A DNA stretch of 37,353 nt from Gonium pectorale (taxonomy: Eukaryota > Chlorophyta > Chlorophyceae > Chlamydomonadales > Volvocaceae). The notes beneath the pieces are model-generated. The model did no database searches. It was given only the letters and a program-made list of their open reading frames with translations, and had not been told where the DNA came from. The DNA lies in NCBI GenBank assembly GCA_001584585.1, contig LSYV01000004.1, positions 1,610,972-1,648,324 on the forward strand. The letters are read 5' to 3'. Position 1 is the first letter of the stretch, and each line of letters starts with the position of its first letter. Below are positions 11,484 through 20,913 of the stretch, one piece after another. The position numbers and the translations under genes are program-made.

Positions 11484-14400
11484 TCACATGGCTGAACGCT
11501 TGCCCGGCCCGGCCCCGTAGTCGCCCGGAGCGCCATCCGGCGGGCCTCGCTTGAAGCCGCCGCCGCCACCGCCTCCAGCGCCGCCCGGCAAAGACCCACT
11601 GCCACCGTGGGTGTTGCTGCCGGCGACATGGCCGATGCGGATGTTCCCACTGCTGGTGCGCACGAGGCCCATCGGCAAGCCGCCAGGGCGGCCGCCTCCG
11701 CCTCCGCCCGCGGCCAGGAGCTCTGTCAGGGCCGCAAGCGCGCTCGGCCCCGCCGGCGGCGCCTCCGCCTCCGCCCGCAGCAGCTCCGCAGCCAGGGCCT
11801 GCAGCCCCAGCCCCCGGCCGCCTCCTCCGCCGCCACCAATGCCGCCGGCCCCGCCATGCAGCTGCTCCAGACCCGCGCGAATCCGGGAGGACCGCGACGC
11901 CCATGACCCTGAATCCTGGCCGGCTGCGGCGGCGAAGGCCATGGCGCTCAACCCGCCTCCACCGCCTCCGTCCGGGGCGAGGGTCCTGCCGACAGGCAGC
12001 CTTATGCTGGGCCCGGAGCCGGAGCCGACAGCCAAGCTGATGAGGCCCTCACGGTCCAGGGCCTGCGGGACCGCCGCGCCGCCCCGGCCGCCCAGCCCGG
12101 CGGCTCCGAAGCCACCGCCGGCACCGCCGCCGACTGTAACAACGACAGCGTCGCGCGGGTCTCTCTGCGCCAGCGGCAAGACGGGCCGCGTGCCGCCGGC
12201 GCCGCCCGGTCCGAGGTTTATCGGCAAACGCTGCGCGGTGCCGCCTCCGCCTCCGCCACCGCCGATCGAGAAGGGAGCGTCAATGGGACGTTGCTGACGC
12301 GGCTGGGGCCGCGACGCCGCCTGATCGGCTGCATCCAGCCTCAGCGGGTTCGCCATCCGGTTACCTCCGCCGCCCGCGCCGACCGCAGCGACGGCGGCCG
12401 CCAGCAGCATCTCTTGACTGCGGACGTCGAGCGGCAGAGCTGGCGCCGTACGACGCTGTGCGTCGTAACCGCTGTCGGGCCGCGGAAGCGCCATGAGGCC
12501 CGTTGCGTTCTTGAGGATTTCTTCAAGACCCGCCAACCGCTGCTCCAGCGAAACCGTGTCCGCCCCGCCGCCGCGATAGCCACTGCCGCCGCCGCCGTTG
12601 CGTTCCCGGTCATCGAATCCGGCCCTGCCGCCCTGCCCGAGACCGTAGCCAACCCTCTCGAGCTGCTCGTATCCCGCGCGCCCGGGCTGGTCATGGTATC
12701 CCGGTCTGCCGGGGCTCCCATTGTCGTAGCCACCGTGAGGGCCCCTTTCGTAAGCCGGCCTACCGCTGCCGTACCCTCCCCGGCCGCCACTGCCATAGCT
12801 GCCGACCCGTAGGTCGTCTTCATAGCCCCGATCGTAACCACCGCCCCGGCCCGGGCCGTCCCGGCCACCGTCGAACCGACCGTGTGGGCCGTCGTGAGCT
12901 CTCCCGAGCGGCAGCGAAGGCGGCGGCGGTTGCTGCTCGGGACGACTGCGGCCGCCGGCTCCTCCCCCGCCGACGTAGCCGCTGCGCCCGTATTCGTCAT
13001 AACCGCGGCCTCGCATGCTATCGTACTCGGGGCCCACGTCGACCCTGAAGCCCGATTCCAAGGCCCCGCTGGGGTTGCGCCCGACGCGGCCGCCGCCGAA
13101 CGGCCCGCGTGCAGAGCCACCAGAGTTCCCGGGGCCGCTGCCGCCCAATGCCCGCACCTCGTCGCCCCCGCTGGCGCGCAGGTCCAAACCGCCGCCCTCC
13201 TCCCCAGGATTGAAGGCGGACCGACCCGCGGGTCGCAGCCCGGGCTCTGTTTGCAGCGGGGGCGGCATGCCCCGCCTCACCGGGCCGCTCTGCTGTCTGG
13301 ACACCTGCCCGCGCTGCGACGTGGCGGGCCCGGCCTCGTGGCCCCAGCCTACCAGTTCGAGCTTGACGTCATCCGGGGGCTGCCGCTGCCGCTGCTGGCC
13401 GCCCGCCGCGGCCACGGTAGTGCGGGCGGAGGGCCCTCCAGCGCCTGGCTGCGGCTGGCTGAGGCCAGAGGCGGTGGGGCTGCTGCTGTGGGCCACGCCG
13501 CGCGGCTCCGGAGGCGGCAGGCCCGCCACCTCCCGCGCGGCCTCGAGTCGCTCAACACGCAGCAGGAAGTGCTCGTAGGTGGTCCTGTAGCCGGCGGTGG
13601 TCGTGAAGCGCATGTGATCCGGGCGCAGGGGCTGAGCGGAGGGGACGCCGGGGGCCTTGGAAAGTGGGGCGCACATGCGGCACTACGCCCCAGCGCCTAT
13701 ACACCTAACCAACGCCAAATCAAGTCTTGCTTGTCACCTAACCACTGGCCCGCCTTCCCGTCTGCCTGGGCTGCAGCTCCAGGCATAACACACGCCGTCT
13801 GTGACTATACGCCGCGGAAGACCCCCGCCTCTAACCTTACCTGCATGCGTGGGCGACGTTCCTCGCCGTGCCGTCCAGACCGAGGCTGTCCGCCAGGCGC
13901 TCCCAGCTGTCTGGAATGGCCTGGGCTGCGCTGTAGCCGCCCAGCTCGCGGACCTGCACAACACCGGCCCCGGGGCAACTCAGTCACAGCTGGAGACGGG
14001 GCCTGAGACCCGCGACGAATGGTGGCCCGGAGGGCCCGAGTCCCTGCTGTATCAGGACGTCGCAAACCTCCACTGTAGGGCTGGTAGCTGCGTGACCCCG
14101 CAGGAGCGACCCCGTGCTCGGCTGGTCTGCTTTGCAGGTGGCGTGCGTTGGGTTGCCGCAGGCACGGGCTTCAATCCGCCTAGCATGCCCCTCGCCCAAC
14201 CCGAGGACCCTCCGTGCATGCCACCGCCGGCCCCGCCACGTACCGCGGCGTACATACGGCGCAAGTCAAAGGTGTGCGACCCGACGGCGACGCAGCCATA
14301 CTCCGCGTTGGGCGCCGGCCGGCCGGGCCCCAGCGGCGGTGCATCGCAGGCGCCCGAGAGGAAGTCCAGCACGCCCGCCTCCAACTGCTCCCGCAGCTGG

Positions 14401-15617
14401 CCCTGCGCGGGCTGCAAGGGCAAGTGTGCTTCCATTGAAAAACCAGAGCGATGGCCCGGAGTGCAGCGTTAGAAGGTAACGGCACGAAGCCGTCCGGTGT
14501 TCGGCGATGGGCCAAGCGGGGCACCTTGTGCAGCGGAGCACCTATCCATCCGACTCATGCGCCGATGACCAGCGGCTCCCGCCCTGCCGCTCACCTGCCC
14601 ACCCGCCGCGCCATCCCCGCCGTCGTCCGTCCACTGCGGGGCCCGGTAATCGGGGGTAAGCCAGGCGAAGGCCTGGCGCGAGCTCTCGCCGGCGCTGCCG
14701 GCCGTGCCCGCCAGCCACTCGCCCAGCGACTTGCCCGGCTGGCCGCTGGCGTCCACCACGCGGATGCTCTGACAGGAGAAGGGGGTGTAGGTGCAGGAGG
14801 GGCGGTAGTGGCGATGCTGGCAATGTAAACGATTGGGTGGATGGTCGGACGCCAGCTGCTGGTTGACGGTCCCTAGGGCAGCACGCGGCCTCAGTCCCCA
14901 GCCGGCGTTATGCCCGCAGATGCAAAGGTAGCACAACACGGCAGGAGCCGGAGCCGGAGGGAGTGGTCCTGGCGGGGGCTGGCACCCCGCGCCCCCTGCG
15001 GCCAGGGCTGCTTCAGTCAAGGAGGGGCTGGCCACGTTAGGTAAGGTTAGGTAAGGTTTGCGCCTGCCTGCCTGCCGACCAGCATTGTAAGCATAATCCA
15101 ACATGCTTTATCCAGGAAAGCGCACAGCTGTGTCCAGATTGTGTATTGCTTTTATTCAAACAGGCAACAAGACAGGGCAACATGCCATGTCAGCTTTATG
15201 CTATGGAAACGCCGACCATGGAGCCCTCCAAGCTTATACCACGCCACGCTGTTGAGTGCACCGGCTGGCTGTTTGAGAACGTCGCCATGCAAATAGGACA
15301 CTTGTCACGCTGTATGCAATGCCACGATGACAAGCCCAATAAACCCTTCCCTGCCAGACCCTGCCCTGGGCCCTCCCCGCTCAAATGTCATGTAGTGTGG
15401 TTGCTACGGCCGACTCCGGTCGCACCTGCTTCCATTTCTTGGTTGCACTCCTGCCCCCTAGGCGTTCAAACTCGGTCGGGGTGGCGTCACGGATGCCACC
15501 CGAGCTTGAGAGGTAAAGAATCTTACACCTAGGAACGTCATACGTCCCCCGAAGTGTGCCACATATAACCTCGACCGTGGCTGGGATTTGCCCCGGCCCA
15601 GTGACGGCCGCGTCCAT
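11484..15617 (-). CDS. SAND-ARID domain protein with long Gly/Arg-rich tail
   Basis: Putative DNA-binding nuclear regulator. Minus-strand exons: 15426-15617, 14595-14768, 14244-14411, 13841-13953, 11484-13584; phases fit, giving 915 residues. The SAND domain (about 10-85) is split by intron 1: exon 1 carries VICGTLRGTYDVPRCKIL, TPTEFERLGGR and KKWKQ; exon 2 resumes with SIRVV and PGKSLGEWLAG, which matches the SAND core where K-x-W-K is followed by SIR. The ARID domain (about 123-235) shows AVGSHTFDLRRMYAA, VRELGGYSAAQAIPDSW, LADSLGL and TTYEHFLLRVERLE across three exons. The rest is a 2.1-kb exon rich in Gly, Arg, Ser, Gln and Tyr, with RGG-like pieces and GGGGG runs, probably disordered. 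The start ATG sits 4 nt after a CAG preceded by a pyrimidine tract, so an additional upstream exon is possible. SAND is also the fold of the volvocine VARL (regA-like) family; membership cannot be decided here. Confidence 0.85.
15036..15055. repeat. Two tandem copies of GTTAGGTAAG
   Basis: Perfect 10-bp tandem duplication in intron 1 of the SAND-ARID gene. It resembles telomeric DNA only superficially. Confidence 0.7.
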
Positions 15618-15879
15618 ACCCCTGCGGCAGGGGCGGGAGACGAGCGTGCTGACTTTACCCGGATTAATTAAGTTCCTCCCGGGACGTTGAAGTTCCTCCG
15701 GGGCTTTGTGAGCATCTGTCTATGGTGTATGTCATACGCACGGTTACAGAGCTGTGACAACTGATTGGGTCTCACGGGTGCCAAGGGCCACAACGGACGA
15801 GCCCCGGTCCATATATATGCGGATTAATTGGTGAAACTCCACCACTTGCAGCGTACAGCTGTCGCGCACAGACGAAACA
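15618..15879. promoter_or_regulatory. Divergent promoter-like region with paired direct repeats
   Basis: Region upstream of the SAND-ARID start (15617, minus) and of a small plus-strand ORF (15880). CGGATTAATT occurs twice in the same orientation (15660-15669 and 15820-15829). AAGTTCCTCC occurs twice exactly 20 bp apart (15670-15679 and 15690-15699), directly after the first CGGATTAATT. Such spacing, about two helical turns, is compatible with a protein-binding site, but this is inference. Confidence 0.45.
15812..15817 (+). promoter_or_regulatory. TATA box candidate
   Basis: TATATA 63 bp before the ATG at 15880. A transcription start about 25-30 bp downstream would leave a short 5'UTR. Confidence 0.4.
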
Positions 15880-16143
15880 ATGTTGCCCCCCCTACAAACT
15901 GCAGACAAAGAAACAGGGCATGAAGCTATCCAAAGCTATATGCAACATGTTGCAGCAAAGGTGCAGCAAACTTGGCGCATACACCGCCAGTCGAAAGTAG
16001 GCTTGCAGGACTCCTCGAACCCCACAGAACGAGCATGGTGGATCCTAAAAGATGCCACCCACCTGAAGCTCCCCAGACCGCAAACGGGCCGGCGCAACCC
16101 GCCCAGGCACTCACCCTCGCCCTCCGTCACCCTCTCCGCATGA
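15880..16143 (+). CDS. Small hypothetical ORF (87 residues), possibly a first exon
   Basis: I do not recognise this protein. The ORF starts at an ATG in A-rich context (ACGAAACA-ATG), 63 bp after a TATA-like box, and ends in TGA. The first 40 residues are polar and could be helical (ADKETGHEAIQSYMQHVAAK); the rest is Pro/Arg-rich and may be read-through into an intron, since an AAA|GTAGGC donor in phase 0 occurs after residue 39. A TGTAA motif at 16395-16399 could end a short transcript. It may instead be an upstream exon of the acetyltransferase gene, or noncoding. Confidence 0.3.
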   Translation: MLPPLQTADKETGHEAIQSYMQHVAAKVQQTWRIHRQSKVGLQDSSNPTERAWWILKDATHLKLPRPQTGRRNPPRHSPSPSVTLSA

Positions 16144-17780
16144 CGGGACCAGCACAGTGTCGGCTTACTAGGCATGCACCCACGCATCGCAAGCATGGCG
16201 AAGGAGCGCGTCGTCAGTTGACTGGAGGTCCGTATCTGCTAATGCCCGCATGGCTCAGGTGTTCAAATGTGAATGCATGAGATGTGGAAGGAAAAGCATT
16301 GAGGAAACCGCCTACCGGGTAACCAAAGTGCAGTACTCGCCGGCGAAGTGTGGCCTGCACTAACTGTGCGATTGCTGAAAGCCCACAGGCACTGTGTAAG
16401 TTGATCAAATTTATCTCGTCTCGTCGTCCCGCCAGACGTGTCCTAACGTTCCCATCCAGCATGCAACAAGGACACGCTTAGCATCGGTGAACGGTCTGAT
16501 ACTGAGTATGTGATGTGCGAGATTTGATGGTTACAGACCCACGGTATAATCCTGACTCTGGCCCCATCCACAAGTGTGTAAGCGGGTGACCGTGCCCTAC
16601 AGAGTACCAGCGTGCACGTGTGTCAAGCCTCGGGCTATCCTCATGAGCCTGGGTCGTAGAAACCTTACGCTGTTGTGGCCGCCGTTCGCTGGCGAAGAGG
16701 TTGTCAACAGGGTTCCTTTGCAAACGTTGGTATCCGTGATCGAATCTCAAAATTAGATGTCAGGTGTTTAACACGAGGGCTGCTGGGGGCGTCCCTGAGG
16801 GTCCCTGCCGTTCCCGTGGCCACCCCCCACGTTAGAAATAAGGTTAGCACACGGAAGCAAGCACGGAAGCCCATCCGTATCACCAAATATCAAATAGCGA
16901 GTTAAAAGTCGTCAGCCCCTTATGCGCCTTGTCCCCTACTCTCCATCCTGCAAGCTGCGCGCCCCGTTGGCCGAGCGAAACGTCCAACGGCCCAACGCTC
17001 ACCCGTACTCATATGGCATGATCAAGTGCTGCTATTACGTTGTTTCGTGCAGTATGAACCCGCGAGTCTGCGATGGTCCGGCACTTGGACGCGCCCGCAA
17101 GCAGCAGTTTAACCCCGCCTATCCTGCGCACACTTCGCATTCCAACGCCATATCCAGTTGCGTTAAGACAAAATTACGTGTAAATGATAGTCGATTACGT
17201 TCGCGAAGAATCGCTAGCCAGCGAACGACAAGTGCAACACATGTACACGGAATACGTGTAGTCAAGGAGCCGTCGGAGTTCGGATGGAAAACGCTAGGCG
17301 AAGTATGTGCGGGAGTGTACTGCGCCGGGTACTGCGCCGGGGGCTCATGTCCCTGCGCCGTTTGGGGGCTCGGGTTTTCGGGGCAGCGACAGGGAGGACA
17401 TGGGCCAGGCCGGGCAGAGCCTTTTGCGATGCCCATTCTGTGTCCCTGTACGCTGGCAGACAACGGGCCCGCGGTTTCACCCTGATCCTAATTCTCCACG
17501 CCCTCTGCTTGCCTCGCCTCCTCGCAGCCCACGACCGTGCGCCGTCCCCCTTGGCCCCATCCGTCTTGCCCATCCCCGCCTTCCCTGCCCTCCTCGTGCT
17601 CGTTCCCTACACCTTATCACCTTCTCCACACCTCGCTGCCCGGCTCCTCCCGGCCCTTGGGCCCCTCCCCTCCCCTCCCCCACCCTATGTGCCTCTCCCC
17701 GGCCTCCCTCATCGCCCTGCTCGTCTCCTTGCTACGCAGCCCCCCACTGCACCTCCCGCGCCCCCTCTGCCTCTCCGCAG
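16144..17780. other. Stretch without a confident gene upstream of the acetyltransferase exons
   Basis: Sequence from 16144 to about 17280 is AT-richer than the window and shows no recognisable coding segment; TGTAA occurs at 16395-16399. Candidate 5' exons for the acetyltransferase start at 17284 (Arg-rich, transit-like leader beginning MENARRSMCG) or 17307 (a different frame whose GTACGC donor has the right phase). Neither is supported strongly. About 17480-17780 is a C/T-rich tract typical of an intron. Confidence 0.4.
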
Positions 17781-19739
17781 CTCGCGACCCTGCTGTCCGC
17801 GGCCTTTTACGAGGATGAGGACGCGTGGCAGCGGGGCACAGCCACGGGGCTGCAGGAGCCGCCCCTGGCCAGCGCTCTGTTCGGCTGGGCGTCCCTCTTC
17901 GCGCTGCTGTCGCAGCACCTGGTGTACGGGCGTAGGCACGTCACGCTTCTGGCCAGCGCCGGCGACAAGGTGCGGCGGTGCGGCGGGTGGCACGGATGGG
18001 GAGGGAATTGTGAAGATTATATGGAGAGATTATATTTAGGGAAACGGGTCGCGTCGCGGACACCGTATCACATACTCAATAGAAGAACTTGTGGTGGTCT
18101 TGGCATAGTTGTAGACGACCTGTGAAACTTCGACGTCAGCGACGAGCGAGCAGCGCTGCAGCGTACCTTCGCTGGTCGTAGTCGCTGATGATTTGAAGGG
18201 GAGGAGGAGAAAAGCCCATACCCACCCACCCAACCTAACACTGCCACAGCGCTGGCCCCGCGAGCGCTTGCCTGCCCAGACGGACTTTCCCAACGTCACT
18301 GACCCGATCACCTCTTTGTACTGACCTACGGGGCGGGCGGGTGGAAGGCGACAGCAGCCGAAAAAGTTAGCGATGGATGACGGAGCGGGCAAGGCAAAGC
18401 ATGCGGGGCGGGCAAGGCAAAGCAGAGGCAGAGCAGGGACGTGCCACACTTGAAACCCGTTACCGGTTTGCTGCGGAAGACGGAAAGAGACGGGTTAACA
18501 AGTAGAAAAGGCAGGCGCACCGTACAGGAGTACGACAGATACTGTCAGCGGGGGGTCTGTTGACCCGTCCATTGGCGTGTGGCTTGCCAGCACATGCCCT
18601 GGGCACGCCGGGGGTGTTGGGGCCGGGTTCTCTAGAGGGTGCAGGAGGGACTCTCTGCTGGCGAGCAAGCGTGACATGCCAGGACCAACGCGGCCGCAGG
18701 TTGAGGCGGGTGCTGGGCTCGAGTTGGGAGAGCGCTGGGAGAGCAGGCGCAGGGTGGGGGCGGGCAGTGTGTGCGGGGCATCTGCCGATGCTATGTTTGT
18801 CTACCGTCAGGCTCGGATACAATCGGGGATAACACAGCAGAGGGTTCGGGTGCTGACTGGGATGGCTCCAACACCCCGTCAGGTACAGCGCCCGTTGCGG
18901 CGGCAGTTCCGGTGGGGACGTTAGGACCCCGTGCGCCCCTCCGCTGCACGGCAAGCGGCCAGGGTGTCTCCGCCATCGGTCCGGATCGTCCCGTGCTAAA
19001 CCGCCAGCCCGCCGCCTGCCCCCGGGCAACCCCCTGCACGTCCCAGGTCGTGGGCTGCTGCGGCCTGACCTTTGAGCCGGCGCCCCCCGACGTCATCGCC
19101 GCCACCGGCGCGCGGGAGGGCTGCGACTACGGGCTGCTCACCGGGCTCGCGGTGGACCCCGCGCACCGTCGTCGTGGCGTCGCATCCGCCCTGCTGGCGG
19201 AGGCGGGCCGCCTGGGTCAGGCTCGGCTGGCGCCGCCGGGCATGCTGGCGCTGCTGGTGGCGCGAACCAACACCGCGGCGCTGAGGTGGGTGGGTAGGTG
19301 GATGGGTGGCTGCGTCGGCAGCCGGGGGCTCGGCCTGACGGCCCAGGATGCTGAGCGCGGGCGTGAGCGCGGCTGCTCCACGGCTTTAGCGCAGTTACTG
19401 GTCGAGCAAAGTCACAATGTACCGGTATTATTTGGTTTCTGATAGGCGGTGTACCGGGGGGGAAGGCGGTTCCGGGGCCTGCACCCGGGTGATGCATTCG
19501 TGCATGCGTGCGTCACCGGTGGCTTAACGCCGGGCCGCCTGGCATGCTCCCTTGCTGTGGCTGGACCGCCCCTCCGCATCAGTTGCTTCCACCGCTCGCC
19601 GCTGGCCCGCAGGCTGTACGCTGGGCAGGGCTTTGAGGAGCAGACGTCGTGGGTTGACGTTCGGTGGCGGGCGGAGGCGGAGCGGGGCAAGCTGGGCAAG
19701 CCGCGGCGGCTGCTGCTTGTGCGGCGCCTGCCTGGGTAG
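17781..19739 (+). CDS. GNAT-family N-acetyltransferase (N-terminal exon(s) unresolved)
   Basis: Transfers acetyl from acetyl-CoA to an amine; the substrate is unknown. Confident exons are 17781-17969, 19047-19285 and 19613-19739, giving 184 residues from a phase-0 acceptor to TAG. The join at the long 1,077-nt intron reconstructs LLASAGDK-VVGCCGLTFEP, a typical GNAT beta-strand before motif A. Motif A reads LAVDPAHRRRGVASALL, with the acetyl-CoA pyrophosphate-binding R-x-x-G-x-A signature as RRRGVA. Motif B follows as NTAALR-LYAGQGFEEQTSW across the last splice. The protein ends with a basic tail (KLGKPRRLLLVRRLPG). The first exon begins at LATLLSAAFYED, which normally follows an N-terminal beta-strand, so at least one upstream exon is missing from the model. 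Confidence 0.82.
18388..18425. repeat. Direct repeat CGGGCAAGGCAAAGCA in the acetyltransferase intron
   Basis: Two close copies of a 16-bp unit, separated by a few bases (TGCGGGG), within the long intron. No coding sequence is recognised in that intron. Confidence 0.6.
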
Positions 19740-20913
19740 CGGCGCCCACTAGGAGAGCCAAAAGCGACCTGCCGGCCAGGAGAGGCTCCGACCTCTGAGC
19801 CTCGCTGTATCGTGTGCTGGTCTGCCTGTGATCACCTGTTGGCAAGCAACATATCCCGGGCGGTCTATGTATCCAAGCGAGCAGGGTGGCGCCGCCTGGG
19901 GTGGGAACCTCGCCGGTTGTGGCGACGCAGCTATGGCAGCGTTGGCGGGGCTGACGGCGCCTGCTCGGCGCCCTGGTCTGTCAGGCGGGGGCAGGGACTG
20001 AGCTCATGGCAGGGCGCGTCGTGCAGGAGAGTACGATGGCGCTGCGTTGGTACGACAGAGACGTACGGGATAGACAGGGGCTCTGCGCTGTACAAATAGC
20101 TTATGTGATGGGCTAGCGGCACATCGCTCTGAGTTCATGTCCTAAACGAACGACGCCTGCAGCCCGCAGGCGTGTTCGCCGTGTGTTGGCACTTCCGGCA
20201 TGAAAGCGCGGTATGCACGAGTGTGCACGAGTGTCGACCTGTGCATTGAACGCTGCATGCTCCAGAGTGGCAAGAGGTGACCCAAGAGAACTTGGTTGCG
20301 CGGGCATGAGCGGGCGGCTGCACCAAATGCGGAGCACGTCCCTGCTGGGCCGGGTACGTAGTTGACGGAGGGCAAGCGGGCGACGCCGGGTTATGCGCTA
20401 GTACGCACGGCAAGCGGCGGCGGACTAGCGGGCAGCCAGTTGGAGGCTCGTATGTGTCTAGTTTGATCTTTCATATGCGCCATTCCCGTTCTGCAGGGGG
20501 CTTGCCCTGTTCTGGCAGCCCCTTGGCACCTTTGTGTTCCTGGTCAGAGATGGGAGAAGTTCGCGTTGGTGTGAACTGAGTGTTGAACTTCAGATGTTGG
20601 CGAGCGGCTCAAGGGTGCAATAATGCACAAGCCAAGCAGTCGAGGAGTGTGGAGTTTTGGAGGCTCACACATGTGGCCGTGCGTGCCGTACGCCGTGTGC
20701 GGGCAACCAACCCTTGTGCGGGCAATGCGGCTGGAGATAAGGCACGCAGCTATTTTGCGCCTCGATACCTGATACCCGAAGAGGCATTCCCAGGAAACGC
20801 ACAACGGGTCCATAACTCCCGACGTTTTGTTTGCTCGACGATTCGCGCAGCAATTACAACCAATTCAAGTTACTTGCGAATTTGCATAGCTGAAATCGAA
20901 AAGGCCTACACGA
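19740..20913. other. Intergenic stretch between acetyltransferase and PPR genes
   Basis: No recognisable coding sequence. It should contain the acetyltransferase 3'UTR, although I find no plus-strand TGTAA, and the PPR promoter and 5'UTR. A tandem GCACGAGTGT duplication lies at about 20215-20234. Sequence from about 20440 is AT-richer, as expected near a promoter, but I see no clear TATA box. Confidence 0.4.

Noticed and set aside
11551..12297. Long Pro-rich plus-strand ORF (248 codons) and its neighbours to 14472
   Set aside because: Antisense shadow of the Gly-rich exon of the SAND-ARID gene: GGN codons read as CCN on the other strand.
15036..15055. Possible interstitial telomeric repeat
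   Set aside because: Only two copies of GTTAGGTAAG; the unit does not match the chlamydomonad telomere TTTTAGGG.
14469..15104. ORF starting MLDYAYNAG that runs into the second SAND exon
   Set aside because: The segment before 14768 has no SAND character and ends in a strong pyrimidine-rich CAG acceptor; the exon at 15426-15617 completes the SAND domain instead.
18036..18449. Minus-strand ORF inside the acetyltransferase intron, considered as a nested gene or transposon relic
   Set aside because: No recognisable family, no terminal repeats or target duplication seen; best treated as intron.
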